Positions 55,061-64,000 of a stretch of DNA of 64,000 nucleotides are shown here, piece after piece. Origin of the DNA: Symbiodinium natans. Taxonomy: Eukaryota > Sar > Dinophyceae > Suessiales > Symbiodiniaceae. Position numbers and translations under genes: made by a program. The notes beneath the pieces are model-generated. The model made no database searches, was not told where the DNA came from, and worked only from the letters and a program-made list of their open reading frames with translations. The stretch spans positions 62,001 to 126,000 of the forward strand of contig CAJNDS010000322.1 of the NCBI GenBank assembly GCA_905221605.1. The letters run 5' to 3'. Positions within the stretch are counted from its first letter, which is position 1, and every line of letters begins with the position of its first letter.

Positions 55061-55612
55061 TTCTCTCGCCGCGTTGTATTCTCTGCTGCAGTTGATATCC
55101 TAGCATAAAAAACGAAAAGTAAAGCAGGGGGCAACAGTGTGCTTATATGTTGTGTTTTTACGCCCGAGCAGGCCCGGACGGAGGGCGCCGATTCCGCGCT
55201 CGGGGCCGCGGCGCCATCGCTCGCTGTCGCTGCGCTCTGTGGCGCCGCTGTGTACAAGAACGTTTCTTGTTCTCTCGTTGCTTTTGTATTCTCTGCTGTA
55301 GTGGATATCTTAATAAAAATCATAAACGTTTCACCCCAAAAGGGCCACAATAGTACCAGAAAGCACCCAAGAGCTTCAAAAGGCCCCCTAAAAGAAGGGG
55401 ACCCCCAGGATTTGCCCGGGCCCGCAGTAAAAAAATGCGATTCTGCCTACAGAAATCGGGATGATTCTCTTGTTGCTTTGTATTCTCTGCTGTAGTTGAT
55501 ATTTTAGTATAAATCAAAACAACAAGAGTGCAACAGTATGCTTATATGTTGTGTCTTTACGCCCGAACAGGCCAGGACGGAGGGTCCCAGACCCGCGCTC
55601 GGGGCCGCGTGT
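55061..55612. repeat. Long direct repeat, two and a half copies
   Basis: TTGTATTCTCTGCTGYAGTTGATAT ... GTGCTTATATGTTGTG ... ACGCCCGAACAGGCC ... CGCTCGGGGCCGCG occurs at about 55073-55212 and 55475-55610, with a 60-bp partial copy at 55266-55330. Confidence 0.85.
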
Positions 55613-55789
55613 GGCGGGGGACAGAAACGTTTTCTCGACTCGAAGCATGAGGCTCGTGCCTATACCTACCAGGGGAGTGTGGTGGGGGAAACCTACACCC
55701 GGGGTCCCCGGGTGTAGGGGAGCCCAGAAATGCGCAGAAATGGTCCGGGAGGAGCCGGGGCAACCTCCAGAACCCCACATCCTAAATCC

Positions 55790-55940
55790 TCAACCCTAAA
55801 CCCTAAATCCTAAATCCTAAAGCCCTAAATCCTAAAGCCTAAAGCCTAAAGCCTAAAGCCTAAATCCTAGATCCTAAATCCTAAATCCTAAATCCTAAGT
55901 CCTAAGTCCTAAATCCTAAATCCTAAATCCTAAACCTCCC
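55790..55940 (-). repeat. CCTAAAT variant array
   Basis: About 20 units of TCCTAAA/CCTAAAT with AGCCTAA variants. This is a telomere-like 7-mer with the C-run shortened. Confidence 0.92.
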
Positions 55941-56302
55941 CCGCCCGAATACCAAAAAGGACGGACGGTTAGGCTTTAGGGTAATAAAATATGCTTTAGG
56001 GCTTTACGCCCTGTTCCCTCTTTCAAAGCTGTGGGGAGTGCGTTACGGTGCCAGAAGCTAACTCTTCTGGCACTAAAGAGAGCATCTGCCTCCAACTGCT
56101 AGACTGTCGCTGCTCAGTTGTCGGCTGCCGTCGCTAGAGGCTCGGCGGGCTCGCTGCAGCCCGCTGCCTTGCCTTGCTCGCAGTTTAGGGTTTAGGGTTT
56201 AGGGTTTAGGGTTTAGGGTTCAGGGTTTAGGGTTTAGGGTTTCGGGTTCAGCCCTGAACCGAGACTCAACCACCCCGGACACCCTGAAAAAGTGAAAAGC
56301 CC

Positions 56303-56359
56303 CTCGGCTTCGCAAAAAATCTGAGCAGTGAGCTGGCCACACCAGGGCAGCGAGATGGT
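56303..56359 (-). CDS. Exon-like island, unknown product
   Basis: The acceptor CCCCCTGCAG is followed on the minus strand by TISLPWCGQLTAQIFCEAE, and the frame stays open for about 17 more codons. It is bounded by a TTTAGGG block and a long C-tract. It could be an upstream exon of gene J or a separate gene. Confidence 0.42.
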
Positions 56360-56446
56360 CTGCAGGGGGCATCTCAGAGCCCCCGGTTTAGGGTTGAGGG
56401 TTGAGGATTGAGGGTTAGGGTTTAGTTCACCCTCCCCCCACCCCTC

Positions 56447-56523
56447 CCCTCCCCGCCCCCCTCCCCCCCCCCCCCCACCCCCCCCCCCCCGCCGCCCCCA
56501 CCCCCCCCCCAAAAAAAAAAAAA
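56447..56523 (-). repeat. C-tract and A-tract
   Basis: C-runs of up to 14 broken by A or G, then 14 A. Confidence 0.92.
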
Positions 56524-56689
56524 ACAGCTATCAAAAATGTGGTTTGGGGCTAGACTCAAGAAGAGTATCCTAGGAATGCTTTTTGGTCCTAACGCGGCTG
56601 AGGGTTTCTCGAGTGAAAGGCAAGGAGAAGCCCCCTAGCCCTAAACCCCAAAATTCGGAGGGGGAGGGGGGGCATTGGAGGAGAGGGGT

Positions 56690-57075
56690 TTAGGGTTTAG
56701 GGTCTAGGGTTTAGGGGTTTAGGGGTTTAGGGGTTTAGGGGTTTAGGGGTTTAGGGGTTTAGGGGTTTAGGGGTTTAGGGGTTTAGGGGTTTAGGGGTTT
56801 AGGTGTTTAGGGGTTTAGGGGTTTAGGGGTTTAGGGGTTTAGGGGTTTAGGGGTTTAGGGGTTTAGGAGTTTAGGGGTTTAGGGGTTTAGGGGTTTGGGG
56901 GTTTGGGGGTTTAGGGGTTTAGGGGTTTAGGGGTTTAGGGGTTTAGGGTTTAGGGTTTAGGGTTTAGGGTTTAGGGTTTAAGGTTTAGGGTTTAGGGTTT
57001 CGGGTTTAGGGTTTAGGGTTTAGGGTCTAGGGTCTAGGGTTTAGGGTTTAGGGTTTAGGGTGTAGGGTAGGGGAG
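56690..57075 (+). repeat. TTTAGGGG 8-mer array passing into TTTAGGG
   Basis: About 28 TTTAGGGG units (56710-56945), then TTTAGGG units. It lies immediately downstream of the FNIP gene's stop codon on the coding strand. Confidence 0.95.
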
Positions 57076-57146
57076 ATTGTAGGGTTGACGATTTAAGGTG
57101 TATGGTGTGGGGTCTAGAAGCCCACTTAAAATGAAGCATTTCGACT

Positions 57147-59520
57147 TCAGATTTCACTGCCCTTCTTCTGACCAGACGCGTGCACAACAACAGATAAACC
57201 CAATCCATCAAAGCACACAAGTCCACTTGGCAAATCCACATTCGCCAAGCTCTGGTTGAAAGAAGCCCCGAAGTCCAAGGACAGCAAGCTGCCAGGCAAA
57301 GCCACGTTCTCCAAGCTCTGGTTGAACTCGCCTAGGAACCTCAAAGACTGCAAGCTGCCAGGCAACTCCACATTCTCCAAGCCCTGGTTGAAAGAAGAAG
57401 CGGGCGCGAAGTTCAAGGATTGCAAGCCGGCAGGCAAGGCCACATTCGACAAGCTCTGGTTGAAAGAAGCAGCGGGCGCGAAGTTCAAGGACTGCAAGCT
57501 GGCAGGCAAGGCCACATTCGCCAAGCTCTGGTTGAAAGAAGCCCCGAAGCTCAAGGACTGCAAGCTGCCAGGCAAGGCCACATTCGCCAAGCTTTGATTG
57601 AAGTCGCCTCCGAAGCTCAAAGACTGCAAGCTGCAAGGCAAGGCCACGTTTTCCAAGCTTTGGTTGAAAGAGTCTCCGAAGCTTAAGGACTGCAAGCGGC
57701 CGGGCAGGGCCACATTCTCCAAGCTCTGATTGAAATCGTGTCCGAAGCACAAGGACTGCAAGCTGCCAGGCAAGGCCAGATTCTCCAAGCTTTGGTTAAA
57801 AGAATCTCCGAAGCTCAAGGACTGCAAGCTGCCAGGCAAGGCCACGTTGTCCAAGTTTTGGTTGAAGCCGCCTTCGAAACTCAAGGACTGCAAGCTGCCT
57901 GGCAAGGCCACATTCGCCAAGATCTGATCGAAATCGCCTCGGATGATCAAGGACTCCAAGCTGCCAGGCAAGGCCACATTCTCCAAGCTCTGGTTGAACA
58001 ACATTCCGAAGTTCAAGGACTGCAAGCTGCCAGGCAAGGCCACATGCTCCAAGCTCTGGTTGAACTCTCCTCCGAAGCTCAAGGACTGCAAGCTGCCGGG
58101 CAAGGCCACATTCTGCAAGCTCTGATTGAAAGACTCTCCGAAGCTCAGGGACTGCAAGCTGCCGGGCAAGGCCACATTCGCCAAGCTGTGGTTGAACAAA
58201 GCTCCGAAGCTCAAGGACTGCAAGCTGCCAGGCAAGGCAACATGCTCCAAGCTCTGATTGAAATCGTGTCCGAAGTCCAAGGACAGCAAGCTGCCAGGCA
58301 AGGCCACGTTCGCCATGCTCTGGTTGAATTCGCCTCCGAAGCTCAAGGTTTTCAAGCTGCCGGGCAAGGCCACAGTTTCCAAGCTCTGATTGAAAAAGTG
58401 TCCGAAGTCCAAGGACAGCAAGCTGCCAGGCAAGGCCACATTCTCCAAGCTGTGGTTGAAAGAAGAAGCTCCGAAGCTCAAGGACTGCAAGCTGGCAGGC
58501 AAGGCCACATTCGCCAAGCTCTGGTTGAAAAACGTTCCGAAGCTCAAGGACTGCAAGCTGTCAGGCAAGGCCACGTTCTCCAAGCTCTGATTGAACAACA
58601 TTCCGAAGCTCAAGGACTGCAAGCTGCCAGGCAAGGCCACATTTTCCAAGCTTTGGTTGAAAGAATCTCCGAAGCTCAAGGACTGCAAGCTGCCAGGCAA
58701 GGCCACATTCACCAAGCTCTGGTCGAAAGAAACTCCGAAGCTCAAGGACTGCAAGCTGCCAGGCAAGGCCACATTCGCCAAGCTTTGGTTGAAATCGCCT
58801 CCGAAGCTCAAGGACTGCAAGCTGCCGGGCAAGGCCACGTTCTCCAAGCTCTGGTTGAAATCGTCTTCGAAGATCAACGTCTGCAAGCTGCCAGGCAAGT
58901 CCACATTCTCCAAGCTACGGTTGAAATCGCCTTCGAAGCTCAAGGACTGCAAGCCCTTTGGCAGTTCAACATTCTCGAGTCTGCGATCATCCCACAATGT
59001 CAGGGAAGAGATTGCATCCTTTGCACGCACGTCCATCACGCTCAGGCGTTGGCCCTCACTGGCTCGCAGAAACGCAGCTGCGGCGTGCCCTGCACCAACC
59101 TAGGTTGGTCCCTTAAACCCTATGATAAAATTCCAAGATAAAGGTTCTGCTGAACCCAGACAACAAGGGAAAGCAAACTAACATGGCAAGGGCAACTTGT
59201 TGAACCACATGAGTGATGACTTTGCCCTGAACTTGCTCCAACAGCGGCTTGGAATCGTCCAGGGCATTGCCGCCAGCCGCCAGGACAACCACGCCACCTA
59301 ACCCCAAGCCGATCCTTCCTGCGACTCTCTTGCGCAAGTCTTCCACGGTCATGTTGTCTTCAAGAGGAATCTGCACGTCTGAACCTCCGAGGCCACAGAC
59401 CGTCAACTGTCGGCTAGCAGTAAGGCCCTCAAATTCGTCAAGGCACTGGCGGAGGACCTTCCGTTCTTCTTGAGACAACCCACGAAGCATGGCCCGAAAG
59501 CCTGGTGCGAGGTCGGCCAT
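57147..59520 (-). CDS. Ubiquitin-like domain plus FNIP-repeat protein, two exons
   Basis: Exon 1 is 59520-59197 and exon 2 is 59099-57147, joined by a 97-nt phase-0 GT-AG intron, giving 758 residues. Exon 1 (108 residues) carries a ubiquitin-like fold at about residues 37-105: a beta strand, an acidic turn, the helix TVEDLRKRVAGRIGL and a VVVLAAGG strand. Exon 2 opens with a linker (AAAAFLRASEGQRLSVMDV) and then about 26 full copies and one partial copy of a 22-residue repeat of the form ENVALPGSLQSLSFGxxFNQSL. That matches FNIP repeats, which form a leucine-rich-repeat-like solenoid and usually bind protein. The C-terminus is a short basic tail. No catalytic motif or signal peptide is visible. 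The start at 59520 is the first ATG of the ubiquitin-like exon. The gene has only one intron, unlike its neighbours. The long plus-strand frames over the array are antisense shadows caused by the 66-bp period. Confidence 0.87.
57256..59000 (-). repeat. 66-bp coding tandem repeat (FNIP array)
   Basis: About 26 head-to-tail 66-bp units, for example copies starting at 57511 and 57577, each encoding one 22-residue repeat. Four units differ in length by one to two codons (the ASSFNHS, APAASFNQS and APASSFNQG variants and the degenerate final unit). Such arrays change copy number easily by unequal exchange. Confidence 0.9.
59100..59196 (-). other. Intron of the FNIP gene
   Basis: The donor reads CAACAA|GTTGCC and the acceptor CCAACCTAG|GTTGGT. 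Reading through without splicing hits a stop soon after the ubiquitin-like domain, whereas splicing restores one frame into the FNIP array. The intron carries a telomere-like seed (TAGGGTTTAAGGG on the coding strand). Confidence 0.78.
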
Positions 59521-59559
59521 GGGTCCTTGTGCCTTGACCTTGAAGGACGAAATGAGCCT

Positions 59560-59752
59560 TAGGGTTTAGGGTTTAGGGTTTAGGGTTTAGGGTTTAGGGT
59601 TTAAAGGGTTAAGGGTTAAGGGTTAAGGGTTAAGGGTTTAGGGTTTAGGGTTTAGGGTTTAGGGTTTAGGGTTTAGGGTTTAGGGTTTAGGGTTTAGGGT
59701 TTAGGGTTTAGGGTTTGGGGTTTGGGGTTTGGGGTTTGGGGTTTGGGGTTTA
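59560..59752 (+). repeat. TTTAGGG / TTAAGGG / TTTGGGG array upstream of the FNIP gene
   Basis: Begins 40 bp before the FNIP start codon. It has a TTAAGGG sub-block (59607-59637) and ends in TTTGGGG units. No promoter consensus is seen. Confidence 0.93.
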
Positions 59753-60170
59753 GGTTTGGGTTGGATAGGTCATAGGGTATCTGATCCCAACGTTGGGCTG
59801 ACCATGTCCCTGAGGGAGCTGATTCCTGAACGTCGCCGAAGGTTGTAAAGCAGCTGGGTAGTCTCACGTCATCCAAAGTCTGGTCGGGGTCATGTGTCCT
59901 GAACCTAAACCGAAACCCTAAACTCGACACCCTACACCCTAACCCCTAAACCCGAAAGCCGAAACCCTAAACCCTAAACCCTAAACCCTACTAAAAGGGA
60001 GGGGCTGCGGGCTAAGCCAGGCCAAGGGAAACTTTGGTCGCAACGTAACATGCGAAGGCCAACCGTGAACCACAAATAAAGGCCGATGGATCTGAACTCT
60101 AAACCCTAAACCCTAAACCCTGAACCCTGAACCCTGAACCCTGAAACCTGAAACCCTAAACCTGGGGCGC

Positions 60171-60203
60171 CTTGGGCTCAAAGAAGTCCTTGCAGTCAGT
60201 CTC
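60171..60203 (-). CDS. Short exon-like island, cysteine and acid rich
   Basis: The minus strand reads ETDCKDFFEPK between the acceptor CCTGTGAG and the GC donor AAG|GCGCCC. The frame is also open upstream (PWACEE). It lies between two CCCTAAA/TTTAGGG blocks, upstream of the FNIP gene on the coding strand. Confidence 0.4.
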
Positions 60204-61142
60204 CTCACAGGCCCAAGGGGATTCGGGTTCTTGGGTTGAGGACTGAGGGTTGAGGGTTGAGGGTTGAGGGTTTAGGGTTTAGGGTTTAGGGTTTAGGGTT
60301 TAGGGTTTAGGGTTTAGGGCTTCCGGTTTAGGGTTATGGCATTTGGGTGTAGGGCTTTGGGTTCCGGATTTAATACTTAGGGTTTAGGTTTCAAGGATTC
60401 AGGTTTAGAGTTAGTGTGTACAGCACACACCGCTTAGGATTCCAAGATATGGGCTAAAGGGTTTAGGATTTAAAGAGGTTTGGCTGGGGCTTGGGGTTTA
60501 GAGCTTAAGGACAAGGATTTCGGTACGAGGATTGAAGGATACCGGCGATAAGGTTTCAGGGCTTAAGAACTAACAAGGACAAAAAACCTGCAGAAGCTGC
60601 AGAAGTTGTCTACTTCTTGGTTCAGTGGGTTCAGGACAGAGCGTGGTGAGAGTATCGAAACTCTAAACCCGAATAATACCTGGTCAAGCACTTGAGGATG
60701 TAGTGCAGGCTTCGCCTCATCAATGCTTGCGGGGCTTGAGGACCCTGGCCAGGAATGCAAACTCCCTGCGTGGGGCTTTGGGCTTAGGATTGATGTGGAC
60801 TTCTCAAAGTTTATGGTTTAGGTTTTAGGGTTTAGGTTTTAGGGTTTAGGGTTTAGGGTTTAGGGTTCGTTCCAAGAACGGCACCTGAGCGCAAAAACGG
60901 GACAAGCCAGCTGGCAGCTGCCGTGTCGCAGAAGGTCTGAGGGTTTAGGGTTCAGGATTCGGTTTTAGGGTTTGGGGTTTGGGGTTTAGGGTTTAGGGTA
61001 TAGGGTTCCCAGCTACTGACTCGACATCCGAAACCCTAACCCCCTAAACCATCCAAATCAAGGTTAACTCCTAAGCCAACTAAAAGCCCCAAAACCCCAG
61101 ACTCGACAACGAACAGCGCCCTAGATACACCCTCCACCCCTC

Positions 61143-61226
61143 TAAACCCTAAACCCTAAACCCTAAACCCTAAACCCTAAACCCTAAACCCTAAACCCTA
61201 AACCCTAAACCCTAAACCCTAAACTG
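61143..61226 (-). repeat. CCCTAAA array
   Basis: About 12 units; the last array before a 1.6-kb telomere-repeat-free stretch. Confidence 0.94.
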
Positions 61227-61229
61227 CCG

Positions 61230-62790
61230 AGGGCGCTGCTGTCCATTTACACGGGCGCTCGAGGCTTCGACCGAGGTCCCCGACCGAGCGTCTCCACAGA
61301 ACGGAATCTACGGGCGAATAATACGTTCATTTCCTTCATTTGTTGGGTTATTTGCATTCTCGCGTCTTTGTTCCCTTAAAATACAAGTAACTGGACTGGA
61401 AAATATGAGTGTTAAGGGTGTTCTTGTGCTTACATTATAACTACTGCATTAAATGCCCATTTAAAATATAAAATTAACCAGCGATTGAAAAGATAAGAAT
61501 AATATGAACCTGTGAAGATATTATGATTGGTCCTTAAGGTGTATTATTAGTATTCACGGGCGATATTGAATAATAAATAAGCGAGCCCGTGAGCCCCTAT
61601 AAAGATAGTATTATTAAGGGGTTTTTAATGAGTGCATTTATCGTTTCACTTCGTCAATCATTAGTTTCCCCACAGTTCGTATCTTCTTGTTACCTTGCGA
61701 ATGAACCCCTCTTTGACACGTGGGCTAATTAGGGAATTTTATTAGTTACCAAAGGCCTTAACAAGTGATTGCGTTTCTTTCAATTGACTTTTTATTGGAT
61801 TTCTGGTTCACGAAATGCATGAGTTTATGCGCTTGGTTTTTTCGCGAACAAGCCAATTAAAGAATAGAATGAGTTTATGGGGGATTGGTGAGGGAGGGTA
61901 AAGCCTCCCAATACACAGGGCCTGCAGTGCTAGGGCGTAAGACCCATCCCGATGTCATTTTGGTTTTTTTAGGGGTCGGAGGGTACCCCCCGGCCGGAGT
62001 CTGGGCCCCGTCTCCCCGCTCAGGGGCGAATCGCCCTAAATGCCTTTAAACGCCCTGGGACCCGCCTGGGACTCCCCTAAAACCCCTCTGAAACCTTCTG
62101 GGGCTGTGGGACCTCCTTAGGCCAAAATGCCTAATGCCTCAAACGACCCTTCTTGGACCTTTCTTTGAAACTCCCCTAGGACCCCTCTGGGACCTTGTGG
62201 GGTTGTGGACCTTCTAAAAGGCTTTGATGTCATTTTGGTTTTTTTAGGTCTGTCTGGGCCTCCGAACCAGGGGCCCCCCCCTCTTCGTGGCCCGTCCAGG
62301 GGCCTCCTGCCCAAAAAAAAACCCTTCTTTTCTGAACTCCCTCTTGAGACCCCCTTTCTCGCCCCTGACCGGGATCCTGAACCAAAACCTGACATGGGTT
62401 TTTCTGCCCTGCGACCCCCCTGAACCCCCTCTGCGACCTTCTGACATGGGTTTTTTCTGTCTTGCTACGACCAGTTGGAAGCAGGGGGCCGGCCGAGGCC
62501 CCTGCTACCCCCTACCATTTTCCTGCTTCATTTTACTTCCATGGTTGGAAGCAGGGGCCGGCCGAGGCCCCTGCTGCCCCCTGCCGTTTTGCTGCCCTCA
62601 AGGCTGCATGAAGCCCCGAGTTCCAGCATGTGCCCGGATGTAGCTTTTTAGTATTGCAATTGACGGTTTTGGGCACCCCTCCTGAAAGCTCCCAGAAACT
62701 ACGAGCCACTGACAGGCTCCACAAAGCTCGGGAGGCCCCACCCTGCTCTTCTCTGTACAAAGCAAGAAAGCCCCCCTTGAGGGGGGTTTG
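61230..62790. other. Telomere-repeat-free block, AT-rich then GC-rich
   Basis: 61330-61890 is AT-rich with no long frame. 61890-62640 is C/G-rich with internal repeats: GATGTCATTTTGGTTTTTTT at 61951 and 62227, and GGGGCCGGCCGAGGCCCCTG twice (near 62486 and 62556), plus GACATGGGTTTTT twice (62392 and 62442). It may be a decayed or inserted element. No gene is called. Confidence 0.5.
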
Positions 62791-62894
62791 GGGGGTGAAC
62801 CCTAAACCCTAAACGAGAATAATTTGGGTGTTTGGGGTGGGACTACATGCTAACGCAAGCGAGCGGCCCGGGTGCTTTTAGCACCAGCGAGCTT

Positions 62895-63055
62895 CCCTTC
62901 TATACACCCTAAACCCTAAACCCTATACCCTAAACCGTAAACCCTAAACCCTAAACCCGAAACCCGAAACCCGAAACCCGAAACCCGAAACCCGAAACCC
63001 GCAACCCTAAACCCTAAACCCTAAACCCTAAACCCGAAACCCTAAACCCCAAACC
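62895..63055 (-). repeat. CCCTAAA / CCCGAAA array
   Basis: CCCTAAA units around a block of eight CCCGAAA units (62959-63000). Confidence 0.93.
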
Positions 63056-63071
63056 CAAACTTTCGCACAGC

Positions 63072-63810
63072 CCGGCATCCCGGAACGCCCGAGAGCACAG
63101 GGAGGGGGATGCCTTGCGCGCCATGAAGAGCCCCTGGCACTGCGAGGTTTCTTGTGGTTTAGGGTTTTGGGTTTTGGGTTTTGGTTTCAAGGTTTAGGGT
63201 TTAGGGTTTAGGGTTTAGGGTTTAGGGTTTAGGGTTTAGGGTTTAGGGTTTAGGGTTGAGGGTTGAGGGTTAGGGTTTAGGGTTTAGGGTTTAGATTTAG
63301 GGAAGGAGGATTTTGCTGCATTCAGGCAGCCATCCGGATCCCAGAAAGCACTGAGCCCTGCGCCCTTGCTACATGCGCAAGCATGGAGCATGATTCCTCA
63401 ACCTTACCTTCGGGACTGAAAACGGAACACTAAAAGGGCTTATGGTTCAGATACCTTAGGAGTACTTATACTAGTACAGGGTAGATTCGCCCCAGTTCAG
63501 GGTTCACGCACCTTAATAGGGTTTATGGTTCACATACCTTAATAGGGTTCATGTGGGAGTTTACATAAGGCACCCCAAAAAACACCCGTAAATAACAGGA
63601 TAATAAGGACCCTAGTAAGGTACCCCCTCATATCGGAAACCACCATGTGGTTTCAAGGTGCATGTGTGTCTAGATATACCAACCCTAAACCCTAAACCCT
63701 AAACCCTAGGATTCATTAGGTCCCCAAGGTAAGCTGCAAGGAGACGACGGCGCCTTGCATTGTTCGGGCAAGTTGCCCCCGAGACCTTCCCCCGGACCCA
63801 CGTAGTGCGC
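63072..63810 (-). CDS. Exon islands of an unidentified gene (partial)
   Basis: Minus-strand exon 63810-63754 reads AHYVGPGEGLGGNLPEQCK, with acceptor CACCCCAAG and GC donor AAG|GCGCCG. Exon 63139-63072 reads CQGLFMARKASPSLC, with acceptor CTCGCAG and a GC donor. A middle island at about 63303-63340 is open in two frames (one gives AFWDPDGCLNAAKSS), so the joins are not settled. The island 60203-60171 (ETDCKDFFEPK, GC donor) may be a downstream exon of the same gene. Confidence 0.42.
63150..63295 (+). repeat. TTTAGGG array
   Basis: About 15 units with TTTTGGG at the left and TTGAGGG at the right. Confidence 0.93.
63413..63735. mobile_element. Family E element with a nested family F element
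   Basis: E-type ends (ACCTTCGGGACTGAAAAC on the left, TTAGGTCCCCAAGGTAA on the right) enclose repeated GGGTTTATGGTTCACATACC motifs and, at about 63551-63650, an F-like inverted repeat (GGGAGTTTACATAAG ... CGGAAACCACC). A short CCCTAAA run lies inside as well. Confidence 0.55.
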
Positions 63811-64000
63811 CTTGGGGTGCGGAAGCCGACTAGGGTTTAGGGCATAGGGTTTGGGGTTTGGGGTTTGGGGTTTGGGGTTTAGGGTTTATGGATTTAGGGT
63901 TTAGGGTTTAGGGAAGTGGGTTTAGGGCTTAGAGTTTTTCAAATATCCCCAGAACGGAGGTTGAGACCCAACTTGAGGGCTTAGGGCTTCAGGAGCAACG

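Noticed and set aside
57738-59141. 467-codon plus-strand frame opposite the FNIP gene
   Set aside because: It is an antisense shadow. The 66-bp period keeps every frame open, and the minus frame has the ubiquitin-like domain, splice sites and a family match.
2508-63915. True chromosome end
   Set aside because: Array blocks occur in both orientations throughout and are interrupted by exons and mobile elements, so they are interstitial.

Overview
The window looks like nuclear DNA of a dinoflagellate. The reasons are: (i) dozens of interstitial TTTAGGG/CCCTAAA blocks and variants between about 2.5 and 63.9 kb; (ii) one unmistakable dinoflagellate-style gene, a ubiquitin-like domain followed by a long array of 22-residue FNIP repeats; (iii) split genes whose inferred introns use GC (and rarely GA) as well as GT donors; (iv) every gene I can reconstruct lies on the minus strand, as in a unidirectional dinoflagellate gene cluster. 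The species is not resolved.

The main result is that the apparently gene-free repeat DNA is not empty. Many 40-150 bp islands between telomere-like blocks are short minus-strand exons, with the TTTAGGG arrays, short inverted-repeat elements and microsatellites sitting in the introns. One gene (8551-16932) can be read through 15 short exons (mostly 23-96 nt) as a membrane-anchored DUF4202 protein, with all 14 junctions in phase. A second (36868-49308, 5' end not found) reads through 19 exons as a polytopic membrane protein of unrecognised family, ending in a stop codon. A third (51892-53612, partial) encodes a cysteine-rich segment. Less complete exon sets lie at 2.7-3.7, 22.7-27.8, 56.3, 60.2 and 63.1-63.8 kb, with single islands elsewhere.

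Layout: 1-2230, GC-rich low-complexity DNA and a 26-bp satellite. 2.5-6.9 kb, telomere-like arrays with exons of gene K. 6.9-8.2 kb, G-tracts, a 32-bp perfect palindrome and a (GC)n tract. 8.5-16.9 kb, the DUF4202 gene. 17-22 kb, arrays including the longest one (18950-19608) with unresolved exon islands. 22.7-27.8 kb, gene L. 25.5-26.1 kb, a 111-bp tandem repeat. 28-33 kb, an AAT microsatellite, variant telomere-like arrays and a 399-bp duplication. 33-36.8 kb, mostly unique DNA. 36.9-49.3 kb, membrane-protein gene M. 49.3-51.3 kb, mostly unique DNA with a 70-bp tandem repeat. 51.9-53.6 kb, gene J. 54.3-57.1 kb, GC-rich and TTTAGGGG arrays. 57.1-59.5 kb, the FNIP gene. 60-64 kb, exon islands of another gene and a non-telomeric AT-rich/GC-rich block.

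Limits: exon calls rest on reading frame, splice-site pattern, phase agreement and, for DUF4202 only, remembered family motifs. Several islands are open on both strands, and those are marked as uncertain.
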